A stretch of DNA of 13,155 nt from positions 1-13,155 of the forward strand of contig JBMTVT010000059.1 in the NCBI GenBank assembly GCA_049451635.1, read 5' to 3'. Below are positions 1 to 6,902 of the stretch, piece after piece. The DNA is from JBMTVT01 sp049451635. Lineage in GTDB: Bacteria; Bacteroidota; Bacteroidia; Flavobacteriales; Flavobacteriaceae. How positions within the stretch are numbered: the stretch's first letter is position 1; each line of letters starts with the position of its first letter. The notes below the pieces were generated by a model. It did not search any database. It was given only the letters and a program-made list of their open reading frames with translations, and was not told where the DNA came from. The translations under genes and the position numbers were made by a program.

Positions 1-25
1 CTGCTTTGTGAACTACTGTTTTCAT
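1..25 (-). CDS. Pirin-family protein, N-terminal 8 codons only (partial)
   Basis: Only the first eight codons are in the window and the rest lies beyond position 1. They read MKTVVHKA, which resembles the usual start of bacterial pirin proteins (MKT-hydrophobic-hydrophobic-HKA, followed in the family by a xRGxxxHGWL stretch not visible here). Pirins are cupin-fold, metal-binding proteins; some act as quercetin dioxygenases. The start is supported by an AAAGGA ribosome-binding-like stretch about 7 bases upstream, unusual in this window, and by its position 15 bases after the MarR stop codon. It would be the third gene of the FMN reductase-MarR operon. The identification rests on very few residues plus context. 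Confidence 0.55.
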
Positions 26-40
26 TGTAATATCCTTTAT

Positions 41-478
41 TTATCGCATTTTATCAAGTAGATTACTTAATTGTTCTGCTTCGTTTTCATTTAAATTTTT
101 TAATAATTCCTTATTGAAATTATTAGGAATGGACTCCAACAGGTCTTTTCCTTTTTGAGTAATTATAATCTTCACAACTCGCCTATCATGTTTACAGGGC
201 AAGCGATCAATATGTTGTTTTGCATACAATTTATCCATTAAACGAGTCGCGTTTGGCGAACGTTCAATCATTCTGTCTTTTATTACCTGAACGTTTAAAG
301 GCTCGTTTGCACCGTTTAAAATTCTTAGAATATTGTATTGCTGGGGTGATATTCCATAGGTTTTAAAATACTCATTCTGGCAACTGGAAATCCAATTGGC
401 AGTATATAAAATATTCAACAACGCCTTAACTCTGTTATTAGGAAATGTTGAATTTATATCTTTACTTATATCTCCCAT
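41..478 (-). CDS. MarR-family winged-helix transcriptional regulator
   Basis: A 145-residue protein of normal MarR length. Family members are dimeric repressors that leave DNA when they bind a small aromatic ligand or are oxidised. The visible layout fits: an N-terminal dimerisation helix (residues 15-40), a winged helix-turn-helix (about 44-107) with recognition-helix sequence around RSPNATRLMDKL, and the typical wing motif DRR at 98-100 followed by a beta strand and TxxG. The C-terminal helices complete the dimer interface. There are two cysteines, Cys33 in the N-terminal helix and Cys95 just before the wing; a redox role is only a possibility. It lies 9 bases after the FMN reductase gene and 15 before the pirin start, so all three are probably co-transcribed. 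The palindrome at 1057-1074 upstream of the operon is its likely binding site, implying autoregulation (inference). Confidence 0.9.
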   Translation of the reverse strand: MGDISKDINSTFPNNRVKALLNILYTANWISSCQNEYFKTYGISPQQYNILRILNGANEPLNVQVIKDRMIERSPNATRLMDKLYAKQHIDRLPCKHDRRVVKIIITQKGKDLLESIPNNFNKELLKNLNENEAEQLSNLLDKMR

Positions 479-487
479 TTTTAAATC

Positions 488-1018
488 TTAAAGACTTTTT
501 TGAAACTGTTTTACCGAGTTTTTTAATTGCTCATCAAAATCATCATTAACGATTTTCCCATTTTTAAAGTTTTCACCAAAAAATGGCAATGAAAAGGTTT
601 CTATTATATTGGCGTCATGGTAAGGAAACCTGCCTTTAGCTATTTCTAAAACTGTTAAACCACCTCTCCCGGCGGGTGATGTTGCCATAAGCAACATAGG
701 TTTATCAAAAAACATTTTTCCTTCAATTCTTGTTAACCAATCAAAAAGATTTTTAAAAACTGTGGCATAGGCGCCATTATGTTCAGCCAATGATAAAATG
801 ATACCATCGGTATTTTTTAAAATATCCAAAAACTTGTGAGCATCTTCTGGAATTCCTTTCTCATTTTCTAAATCAATACCATACAATGTTAAATCGTAAT
901 TGTTTAAATCTAAAATTGTTACGTTAACATCTTCTACTAAACTAGATGCATAAGTTGCCAATTGTTTATTTATTGATTGTTTGCTATTGGAGCCTGCAAA
1001 GGCTATTATATTTTTCAT
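488..1018 (-). CDS. NAD(P)H-dependent FMN reductase / flavodoxin-like oxidoreductase
   Basis: A 176-residue protein of the NADPH-dependent FMN reductase family (flavodoxin fold), which uses NAD(P)H and FMN to reduce quinones, azo compounds or other electrophiles in the cytosol. It opens with a hydrophobic beta strand running into the phosphate-binding loop GSNSKQSIN (9-17). The second FMN contact is E79-H80-N81-G82, the position of the usual PEYN motif. It is followed by FKNLFDWL (88-95), matching the family's LKNAIDW, and by SPAGRGG (114-120). The length is normal. It is the first gene of a minus-strand operon with the MarR regulator and a pirin-like gene, a setting that suggests defence against reactive quinones or flavonoid-like compounds; the substrate cannot be read from sequence. 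The ATG start has no Shine-Dalgarno sequence but sits just downstream of a recognisable promoter. Confidence 0.88.
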   Translation of the reverse strand: MKNIIAFAGSNSKQSINKQLATYASSLVEDVNVTILDLNNYDLTLYGIDLENEKGIPEDAHKFLDILKNTDGIILSLAEHNGAYATVFKNLFDWLTRIEGKMFFDKPMLLMATSPAGRGGLTVLEIAKGRFPYHDANIIETFSLPFFGENFKNGKIVNDDFDEQLKNSVKQFQKSL

Positions 1019-1035
1019 AGTCTCATTTTACCATT

Positions 1036-1066
1036 GAAATATAGGTAATAGAAATTTATTTTCCAA
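1036..1066 (-). promoter_or_regulatory. Predicted promoter of the FMN reductase-MarR-pirin operon
   Basis: On the minus strand a TTG (1066-1064) is followed after 20 bases by TATATTTC (1043-1036), one mismatch from the Bacteroidota -7 consensus TAnnTTTG. Transcription would start near 1030, leaving about 12 bases before the ATG at 1018. The -33 TTG falls exactly in the centre of the palindrome at 1057-1074, which supports both predictions. Confidence 0.5.
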
Positions 1067-1074
1067 GGAAAATA
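1057..1074. promoter_or_regulatory. 18-bp palindrome, candidate MarR operator
   Basis: A perfect inverted repeat: arm TATTTTCC, spacer AA, arm GGAAAATA. A further TTTCC half-site follows at 1075-1079. It covers the -33 element of the minus-strand promoter, so a bound dimer would block RNA polymerase. Size and symmetry are right for a MarR dimer, and the operon it controls encodes a MarR protein. It also lies about 90-105 bases upstream of the divergent carboxyltransferase gene, where an effect is less likely. Assignment to this regulator is inference. Confidence 0.55.
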
Positions 1075-1108
1075 TTTCCGTATAATATATTTTATGATTT
1101 CATTAACA

Positions 1109-1137
1109 TTAGGAAGTGAATTTTTTTGAAACTTTTG
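1109..1137 (+). promoter_or_regulatory. Possible promoter of the carboxyltransferase gene
   Basis: TTA at 1109-1111, an 18-base spacer, and AACTTTTG at 1130-1137, which differs from TAnnTTTG at one position. The predicted transcript starts near 1143, leaving roughly 18 bases before the ATG at 1162. The match is imperfect at both elements, so confidence is limited. Confidence 0.35.
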
Positions 1138-1161
1138 TACATTAGCACAAACTAAATTGCA

Positions 1162-2805
1162 ATGGATATTAACTTCAACAAAAACGAAGATCATAATAAA
1201 CTCCTAGTATCAGACCTCAACAAGCGACTTGCTAAAGTTAAGTTAGGTGGCGGCAAACCTAGAATAGAAAAATTACATGCACAAGGTAAAATGACTGCCA
1301 GGGAACGTATTAATTTTTTGTTGGATAAAGGAAAGAAAGCCATAGAAATTGGAGCATTTGCTGGTGAGGACATGTATAAAGAACATGGAGGTTGTCCATC
1401 TGGTGGTGTTGTCGTTAAAATGGGTTATGTAAAAGGAAAACAATGTATTGTTGTTGCTAATGATGCCACTGTTAAAGCAGGTGCTTGGTTTCCTATTACC
1501 GGAAAAAAGAATTTGAGAGCACAAGAAATTGCTATTGAAAACAGATTGCCTATTATCTATTTAGTAGATTCTGCAGGAGTTTATTTACCCATGCAAGATG
1601 AAATTTTTCCAGATAAAGAACACTTTGGACGCATTTTTAGAAACAATGCTGTGATGAGCAGCATGGGTATTACGCAAATTGCGGCAGTTATGGGCAGTTG
1701 CGTTGCAGGTGGTGCTTATTTGCCCATTATGAGTGACGAAGCATTAATTGTAGATAAAACAGGAAGTATTTTTCTTGCTGGCAGTTACTTGGTAAAAGCA
1801 GCTATTGGTGAAACGATTGATAATGAAACTTTAGGTGGTGCCACCACGCATTGTGAAATCTCTGGAGTTACCGATTATAAAGCTAAGGATGACAAAGACG
1901 CTTTGGATACCATAAAAAAAATAATTGATAAAATAGGTGATTACGACAAAGCAGGATTTAATAGAACTAATGTTATAAAACCTAAAGAGAATCCTCAAGA
2001 TATTTACGGTATTATTCCCAAAAGTCGTGCAGACCAATATGATATGTACGAAATCATTAAACGATTGGTTGATGATTCAGAATTTGATGAATATAAAGCA
2101 GGTTATGGAAAAACAATAATTACTTGTTATGCCAGAATTGATGGTTGGGCAGTGGGTATTGTTGCTAACCAACGTCATATTGTAAAAACTAAAGCCTCAA
2201 AAACAAAACCTACTGAAATGCAGTTTGGTGGTGTTATTTACAACGATGGTGCTGATAAGGCCACCCGTTTTATTGCTAATTGCAACCAAAAGAAAATTCC
2301 GTTGGTATTTTTGCAAGATGTTACGGGTTTTATGGTTGGAAGCAAAAGCGAACATGGTGGCATTATAAAAGATGGCGCTAAAATGGTGAATGCTGTTAGC
2401 AATAGTGTTGTGCCAAAATTTACTATTATTATTGGCAATAGTTATGGTGCTGGAAATTATGCCATGTGCGGTAAAGCTTATGATCCTCGTTTGATTGTCG
2501 CTTGGCCAAGTGCAGAACTTGCTGTAATGAGTGGGAATTCTGCAGCCAAAGTATTGTTACAAATTGAAAAAGCATCCCTTGAAAAACAAGGCGAAAAAAT
2601 AACACCTGAAAAAGAGGAAGCATTATATAATAAGATTAAAGACAGATATGATAATCAAGTATCGCCTTATTATGCTGCCGCTAGAATTTGGACTGATGCC
2701 ATAATTGACCCATTGGACACTAGAACTTGGATAAGCATGGGTATTGAAGCAGCTAATCATGCTCCTATCAAAAAACAGTTTAATTTAGGCGTTTTACAGG
2801 TATAA
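1162..2805 (+). CDS. Acyl-CoA carboxylase, carboxyltransferase (beta) subunit, methylcrotonyl-CoA carboxylase type
   Basis: A 547-residue, full-length carboxyltransferase subunit with two crotonase-like domains. Such subunits move the carboxyl group from biotin to an acyl-CoA; the closest family by sequence feel is the methylcrotonyl/geranyl-CoA carboxylase beta chain of leucine or isoprenoid catabolism. Visible signatures are the N-terminal GGGKPRIEKLHAQGKMTARERI region (29-50), the N-domain glycine-rich loop GSCVAGGAYLP (178-188), then IFLAGSYLVKAA and GETIDNETLGGA in the family order. The C-domain has LQDVTGFMVG (384-393) and the loop IGNSYGAGNYAMCG (424-437). The ending, with YYAAARIWTDAIIDP and a final short tail, is also family-typical. 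No biotin carboxylase or biotin carrier gene is adjacent, so the partner must be elsewhere. Propionyl-CoA or another acyl-CoA is an alternative substrate. It stands alone, divergent from the MarR operon and convergent with menE. Confidence 0.9.
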   Translation: MDINFNKNEDHNKLLVSDLNKRLAKVKLGGGKPRIEKLHAQGKMTARERINFLLDKGKKAIEIGAFAGEDMYKEHGGCPSGGVVVKMGYVKGKQCIVVANDATVKAGAWFPITGKKNLRAQEIAIENRLPIIYLVDSAGVYLPMQDEIFPDKEHFGRIFRNNAVMSSMGITQIAAVMGSCVAGGAYLPIMSDEALIVDKTGSIFLAGSYLVKAAIGETIDNETLGGATTHCEISGVTDYKAKDDKDALDTIKKIIDKIGDYDKAGFNRTNVIKPKENPQDIYGIIPKSRADQYDMYEIIKRLVDDSEFDEYKAGYGKTIITCYARIDGWAVGIVANQRHIVKTKASKTKPTEMQFGGVIYNDGADKATRFIANCNQKKIPLVFLQDVTGFMVGSKSEHGGIIKDGAKMVNAVSNSVVPKFTIIIGNSYGAGNYAMCGKAYDPRLIVAWPSAELAVMSGNSAAKVLLQIEKASLEKQGEKITPEKEEALYNKIKDRYDNQVSPYYAAARIWTDAIIDPLDTRTWISMGIEAANHAPIKKQFNLGVLQV

Positions 2806-2852
2806 TATTACTAAATGACAACACTAAAAGTAAATAACAACTGAATACTTTT

Positions 2853-2874
2853 TTCTTCATTTAAAAATGAAGAA
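2853..2874. other. Short AT-rich inverted repeat between convergent genes
   Basis: Ten-base arms TTCTTCATTT and AAATGAAGAA with only two bases between them, so nine pairs and a four-base loop are more realistic. It lies in the 131-base gap between the convergent carboxyltransferase and menE genes, where a terminator is expected. No clear run of T follows the stem on either strand and the stem is AT-rich, so termination activity is doubtful. Confidence 0.3.
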
Positions 2875-2936
2875 TTGACATAAACCATTCTTCTAGCACA
2901 GTCATTAATAAGAAAATCTATTTGATTTAGTTAATA

Positions 2937-4007
2937 CTATAAATTAATTGTTGCCAATGTCTTTTTTCTATGTATTTTACCTGAAGAAGTTTCAATAAAT
3001 TTTGGTATGGCAATAACTTCTTTAGGTTTTTCGTATTTATCAAGAACCGAGAAAATAGTCGTGTCAAAATCATCATTCATTTTCTCAACAATTAATATTA
3101 GTTTCTCACCCAATGTATCATCTGGTTTTGAAGCAACAAAAAATTCTTCTTTAACCAAGCTTTGAAGTTTCTTTTCTATTTGTTCAGGGAACAGTTTAAT
3201 GCCGCCAGAATTTATTACATTATCATATCTCCCTAACCACTCAAAAGTGTTTTTTGAATGGACTTTAACCACATCATTGGTTATAATTTTATCTTTTGAA
3301 AGTTGAGGTGCCTCAATCACCAAACAACTTCTATCATCAACTGATACGGAGATGTCTGGTAATGTTTTAAAATAAGCATCTTTATCAGTACCGTCAAAAT
3401 TGTTTAGTTTTTTTACGGCAATGTGTGAAACTGTTTCCGTCATTCCATACGTTTCATAAACATGAGTCTTCTTATCTTGAATAGACTCTATAATAGGTTT
3501 TGAAACCTGACCCCCACCTACGATGACAGTTTTAATACTTTTAAGGTATTTAGCAAAATTTTTAAGTTGCATAGGTGTAAAAGCGCAAAAATCATAATCC
3601 TTTTCATAATCGATTAAAGGAAGTGCTTTAGGTTCAACCATATCTAGTTCAAGGCCCAGAATAATAGCTCTAACTATCATCATTTTACCGGCAATAAAAT
3701 TTGAAGGTAAACAGTTTAGTATTTTATCACCAGGATTTAATTTAAAAAAATCTCCAGTGGCAATAGCAGAATTTACCATAGCTTGCTTTTTTATTTTTAG
3801 TTTTTTAGGTTTGCCTGTAGAGCCTGAAGTTTTAACTTTTATATAATCTGTATTATCCAACCAGTCCAGTAAAAAATTCCCTAAATCCTGTTGATATGGC
3901 AATCCTTCCTTAACATAGCTGTATGCTACCTCCATTAGGTCCTCATACTTATAACTTAAACCATCTAACTTAAACTTTAAATGTACATTGGTATAATTTG
4001 GTGTCAT
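2937..4007 (-). CDS. menE: o-Succinylbenzoate-CoA ligase (MenE), short Bacteroidota form
   Basis: A 356-residue AMP-binding (ANL superfamily) enzyme that activates o-succinylbenzoate with ATP and joins it to CoA, the step before MenB. The ATP-binding P-loop is TSGSTGKPKK (60-69). The second core motif YGMTET is at 187-192, TND (243-245) and the hinge region GRYDNVINSGG follow, and the C-terminal domain carries the adenylation lysine in SSGKIHRKK (Lys344). Classical MenE proteins have roughly 450-490 residues; this one has only about 60 residues before the P-loop, so much of the N-terminal subdomain is missing. As all catalytic motifs are intact I take this as a lineage-specific compact form, not a truncation. 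It is the last gene of the men operon, starting 3 bases after the protease stop codon. Confidence 0.88.
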   Translation of the reverse strand: MTPNYTNVHLKFKLDGLSYKYEDLMEVAYSYVKEGLPYQQDLGNFLLDWLDNTDYIKVKTSGSTGKPKKLKIKKQAMVNSAIATGDFFKLNPGDKILNCLPSNFIAGKMMIVRAIILGLELDMVEPKALPLIDYEKDYDFCAFTPMQLKNFAKYLKSIKTVIVGGGQVSKPIIESIQDKKTHVYETYGMTETVSHIAVKKLNNFDGTDKDAYFKTLPDISVSVDDRSCLVIEAPQLSKDKIITNDVVKVHSKNTFEWLGRYDNVINSGGIKLFPEQIEKKLQSLVKEEFFVASKPDDTLGEKLILIVEKMNDDFDTTIFSVLDKYEKPKEVIAIPKFIETSSGKIHRKKTLATINL

Positions 4008-4010
4008 GAA

Positions 4011-4943
4011 TTATTCTAAAATTTTATAATCTTCTTTTGGTGGTTCAAAAACTTTTCCTAACAATTTACCGCTCCAATCTTTCCATTTATAAACTTTTGA
4101 AAAAATGATAAGTAATATGGGATAAAATACCAAAACCGGTACCAAAATCTCCATTGCTGTTGTATTAGCCTCTTCGGCAGTGTATTTAAAAATAGCATCG
4201 GTTTGTAATGCAGACCAATCACTTGTTACTAAAAGCGCTGCCAATAAATTGTTGCCTAAATGGAATCCCAGAGCCAGCTCTAAACCATCATCCATTAACG
4301 TCATAATTCCTAAAAGCAATCCTGTTCCTATATAAAATATCATAGTAATAAACCCCATTTCTGCAACTTCTGGATTTGCACTATGGGCTACACCAAATAA
4401 TATAGATGTGAAAATTAAAGGAAACCATTTGTTTTTAAGCAAAACCCCTAAATGCTGCATTAAATAACCCCTGAATAAATATTCTTCAAGACCAATTTGA
4501 AAAGGAAATAAAACTATACTTATTACAAAAAGAATAGCAAACTTAACGGGGTTGAACTGAAGTTGAATTTGGCTTGGATCTGAATAATAAGATACAGCAA
4601 ATGATACAACTGTTATTCCCACTATCAAAGCAAAGGAAAAAAAGATTCTTTTCCAATCTATTTTTTGTCTTGCTGTAGTTAACGATAATATACTCCTTTG
4701 ATGGAGATAACGCACTAAAATGAACAATAGCACTAATAGAAAAGCAAAAGGAATTAAATTAATGATCAAAGAAATGTTTGAAGGAATAGATTTCATCATT
4801 TCGTATGCAACCTCCATATCTTCTTTTGAAGTAAAAAGGTATAGTATAAAATTGGCAATAAAAATACCTGAAATTAAAAATGCTGTTAACAAAAACATCC
4901 ACAGTTCTCTTTTTCCTTTGTATGCTTGTTGAATATAATCCAT
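4011..4943 (-). CDS. CPBP (CAAX/Abi) family intramembrane protease in the men operon
   Basis: A 310-residue integral membrane protein of the CPBP family (ABI domain, related to Rce1 CAAX proteases). Hydrophobic stretches at about 16-38, 57-80, 100-120, 135-152, 172-190, 197-216, 222-240 and 264-282 suggest around eight membrane segments. The active-site motifs are present: EEYLFR (Glu153-Glu154...Arg158), FGVAH ending at His187, and HLGNN (His228, Asn231). These match the glutamate-dependent protease mechanism shown for Rce1. The start codon directly follows the menC stop (TAA then ATG, no gap) and menE begins 3 bases after its own stop, so it is locked into the menaquinone transcript. Its substrate is unknown; a role in processing or stabilising a membrane men protein is speculation. 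The C-terminal tail after about residue 284 is charged and probably cytoplasmic. Confidence 0.88.
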   Translation of the reverse strand: MDYIQQAYKGKRELWMFLLTAFLISGIFIANFILYLFTSKEDMEVAYEMMKSIPSNISLIINLIPFAFLLVLLFILVRYLHQRSILSLTTARQKIDWKRIFFSFALIVGITVVSFAVSYYSDPSQIQLQFNPVKFAILFVISIVLFPFQIGLEEYLFRGYLMQHLGVLLKNKWFPLIFTSILFGVAHSANPEVAEMGFITMIFYIGTGLLLGIMTLMDDGLELALGFHLGNNLLAALLVTSDWSALQTDAIFKYTAEEANTTAMEILVPVLVFYPILLIIFSKVYKWKDWSGKLLGKVFEPPKEDYKILE

Positions 4944-5981
4944 TTATAAATTAAATTTAAATTGTTTTAAATTATTAAAGAGCAATGTACCGTTTTTTAC
5001 TTGCAAAGGGCTTTCAAAATTGTTTGTAAACAATCCTCCTGTTCCAAGTCCTTGAGGCAAATTACTATGTTTTTTATATGTATATTGAGCTATGGCATTA
5101 AGGCCAATGTTACTTTCTAAAGCACTAGTAATCCACCAATCAATATGATGTTTCGCAGCTATGTCAATCCATTCATCACTTCCTTTAAAACCACCAACTA
5201 AACTAGGTTTTAAAATTATGTATTGTGGTTTAATAATTTGCAACAATTCTTGTTTTTTTATTACTGAAAACACACCAATCAATTCCTCATCTAAAGCAAT
5301 TGGCAAAGGTGTCTTTTCGCATAATATTGCCATATCTTCAATTTGACCTTGTTTAATGGGTTGCTCAATGGAATGTAAATCTAAATTAGACAATATTTTT
5401 AATTTTTCAAGGGCTTCAGAAAGTGAAAATGCCCCATTGGCATCTACACGTAATTCCATATCGTTTGAAGAAAATTCTTCTCTTATTGATTTTAAAAGAC
5501 TAATTTCTGTTTGAAAATCAATGGCGCCAATTTTCATTTTAATACACCTGAAACCTGATTCTATTTTGTCTTTTATCTGCTGCTTCATAAAAGCTTCACT
5601 TCCCATCCAAATTAACCCATTTATTGGAATTGAGTCTTCGCCTTTTGTGAATTTGGATGGAAATAATTCAAAAGGTGTTTTGCTCTTTAAAGACTTAAAA
5701 GCAATTTCCAAACCAAATTGAATACTAGGAAACTCCTTAAGCTCATCCAATAATATTTCTAAACCTAAATTGACATTTTGGCAAGCCCATTTTATCTTTT
5801 CTTCATAATATGGTTTATCATCAAATGAAAGCCCTCTAAACAAACCACATTCACCAATCCCCTTTTTGCCTTCTCTTTCTAAAATTATAAACCATGTTTC
5901 CTTGGTATTTAAAACGCCTCTAGATGTACCACTGGCTTGCTTAAAATTTAAAGTATATTGTTTATAAGATGCCTGTATCAT
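4944..5981 (-). CDS. menC: o-Succinylbenzoate synthase (MenC)
   Basis: A 345-residue enolase-superfamily enzyme that dehydrates SHCHC to o-succinylbenzoate in menaquinone synthesis. The N-terminal capping domain (about 1-115) contains GIGECG near 41-46. The barrel domain shows the acid/base lysines in KMK (148-150), the three metal ligands Asp180 (RVDANGAF), Glu206 (SIEQP) and Asp231 (ALDE), and the second catalytic lysine Lys258 (ILKPSLVGG). The C-terminal ALESNIGLNA and GLGTG stretches are also typical. All expected residues are present, so it should be active. Dipeptide epimerase or N-acylamino acid racemase activity occurs in the wider superfamily, but the operon fixes the role. It starts 6 bases after the menA stop and its own stop abuts the protease start. 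Confidence 0.93.
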   Translation of the reverse strand: MIQASYKQYTLNFKQASGTSRGVLNTKETWFIILEREGKKGIGECGLFRGLSFDDKPYYEEKIKWACQNVNLGLEILLDELKEFPSIQFGLEIAFKSLKSKTPFELFPSKFTKGEDSIPINGLIWMGSEAFMKQQIKDKIESGFRCIKMKIGAIDFQTEISLLKSIREEFSSNDMELRVDANGAFSLSEALEKLKILSNLDLHSIEQPIKQGQIEDMAILCEKTPLPIALDEELIGVFSVIKKQELLQIIKPQYIILKPSLVGGFKGSDEWIDIAAKHHIDWWITSALESNIGLNAIAQYTYKKHSNLPQGLGTGGLFTNNFESPLQVKNGTLLFNNLKQFKFNL

Positions 5982-5987
5982 CCCTTG

Positions 5988-6902
5988 TTATAATAAATGT
6001 CCAATTCCAGTAAGGATAGCCAGTAAAAATGTTGTTAAGGCAAGTTTTTTTAATTCAGGATCCAATAGCTTTGGATCCTTGTTTTTATTAACATTATTCA
6101 AATGAACAAAAAGGGGTATGTAAGCAACAAAAAACATGAAATTAGTAGGCTTTGTGTAGTATAGTATTCCAAATAACCCCGATAAAATGATAGCTGTGAT
6201 AATTAAAATGGTGTGATAGATTTTAGATTTTTTATCACCTAGTCTAACTGCTAAAGTTATTTTTTTTGATTTGGCATCAGGAATCCTATCCCGCATATTA
6301 TTTAAGTTCAGTACTGCAGCACTTAAAAGTCCAATAGTACATGCAGGCAGAAAGGCAATATGGTCTATTCGTTTGGCAAATAGCACATAACAGCCTATAA
6401 CACTTACTAAACCAAAAAAAATAAAAACAAAAATATCTCCAAACCCTCTATAGCCATATGCTTTATTTCCTATTGTGTAGCGCATTGCAGCAATTACCGA
6501 AGCAACACCAAGTAAAAAAAAGACCAAGGTTAGAAAAAAATACTTAACCCCAAATGCAAAGAAAATTAATAAACTAGCCAAGCAAATTGATATTAAAATA
6601 TTCAACTTAATGGCATTAAATAACTCTTCGGCAGATATCTTACCTGATTGTAATACACGCTCCGGCCCTATTCTATCGGCATTATCAGTTCCTTTAACAC
6701 CATCTCCGTAATCATTTGCAAAATTTGAAAGTATTTGAAAACTTAATGTTGTTAAAATAGCCAGAATACAAATAGTCCAGTTAAAAACCCCATTATAATG
6801 TGCAAAACAAGACGCCAAAATAATACCAGATATTGATAGTGGTAGGGTTCTTAAACGCATCGCTGAAATCCAAACTGAAGCTTTGTTCATCATGGAATCC
6901 AT
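5988..6902 (-). CDS. menA: 1,4-Dihydroxy-2-naphthoate prenyltransferase (MenA)
   Basis: A 304-residue UbiA-superfamily membrane enzyme that attaches the polyprenyl tail to DHNA with loss of CO2, giving demethylmenaquinone. The first prenyl-diphosphate/Mg motif is NFANDYGDG (Asn60, Asp64, Asp67) and the second is NNMRDRIPD (Asn201 to Asp209), followed by the MenA-typical KKITLAVRLG. YGYRGFGDIFVFIFFG at 149-164 is another family signature. Hydrophobic segments throughout fit eight to nine transmembrane helices. The gene starts inside the end of menB, overlapping it by 13 bases, which suggests translational coupling. Two Met codons lie close together at the start (Met1 and Met4/5), so the exact initiation site may be a few residues later. 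Confidence 0.93.
   Translation of the reverse strand: MDSMMNKASVWISAMRLRTLPLSISGIILASCFAHYNGVFNWTICILAILTTLSFQILSNFANDYGDGVKGTDNADRIGPERVLQSGKISAEELFNAIKLNILISICLASLLIFFAFGVKYFFLTLVFFLLGVASVIAAMRYTIGNKAYGYRGFGDIFVFIFFGLVSVIGCYVLFAKRIDHIAFLPACTIGLLSAAVLNLNNMRDRIPDAKSKKITLAVRLGDKKSKIYHTILIITAIILSGLFGILYYTKPTNFMFFVAYIPLFVHLNNVNKNKDPKLLDPELKKLALTTFLLAILTGIGHLL

Noticed and set aside
1191..2623. Several open frames of 60-83 codons antisense to the carboxyltransferase gene
   Set aside because: They are shadows of a highly conserved gene, with no family resemblance, promoter or plausible composition.
6057..6079. Strong inverted repeat (9-bp arms AGGATCCAA / TTGGATCCT) inside the 3' part of menA
   Set aside because: It lies in coding sequence for a repeated Asp-Pro pair (KDPKLLDPE), has no T-run on the relevant strand and no sign of regulatory use; most likely chance from the local codons.
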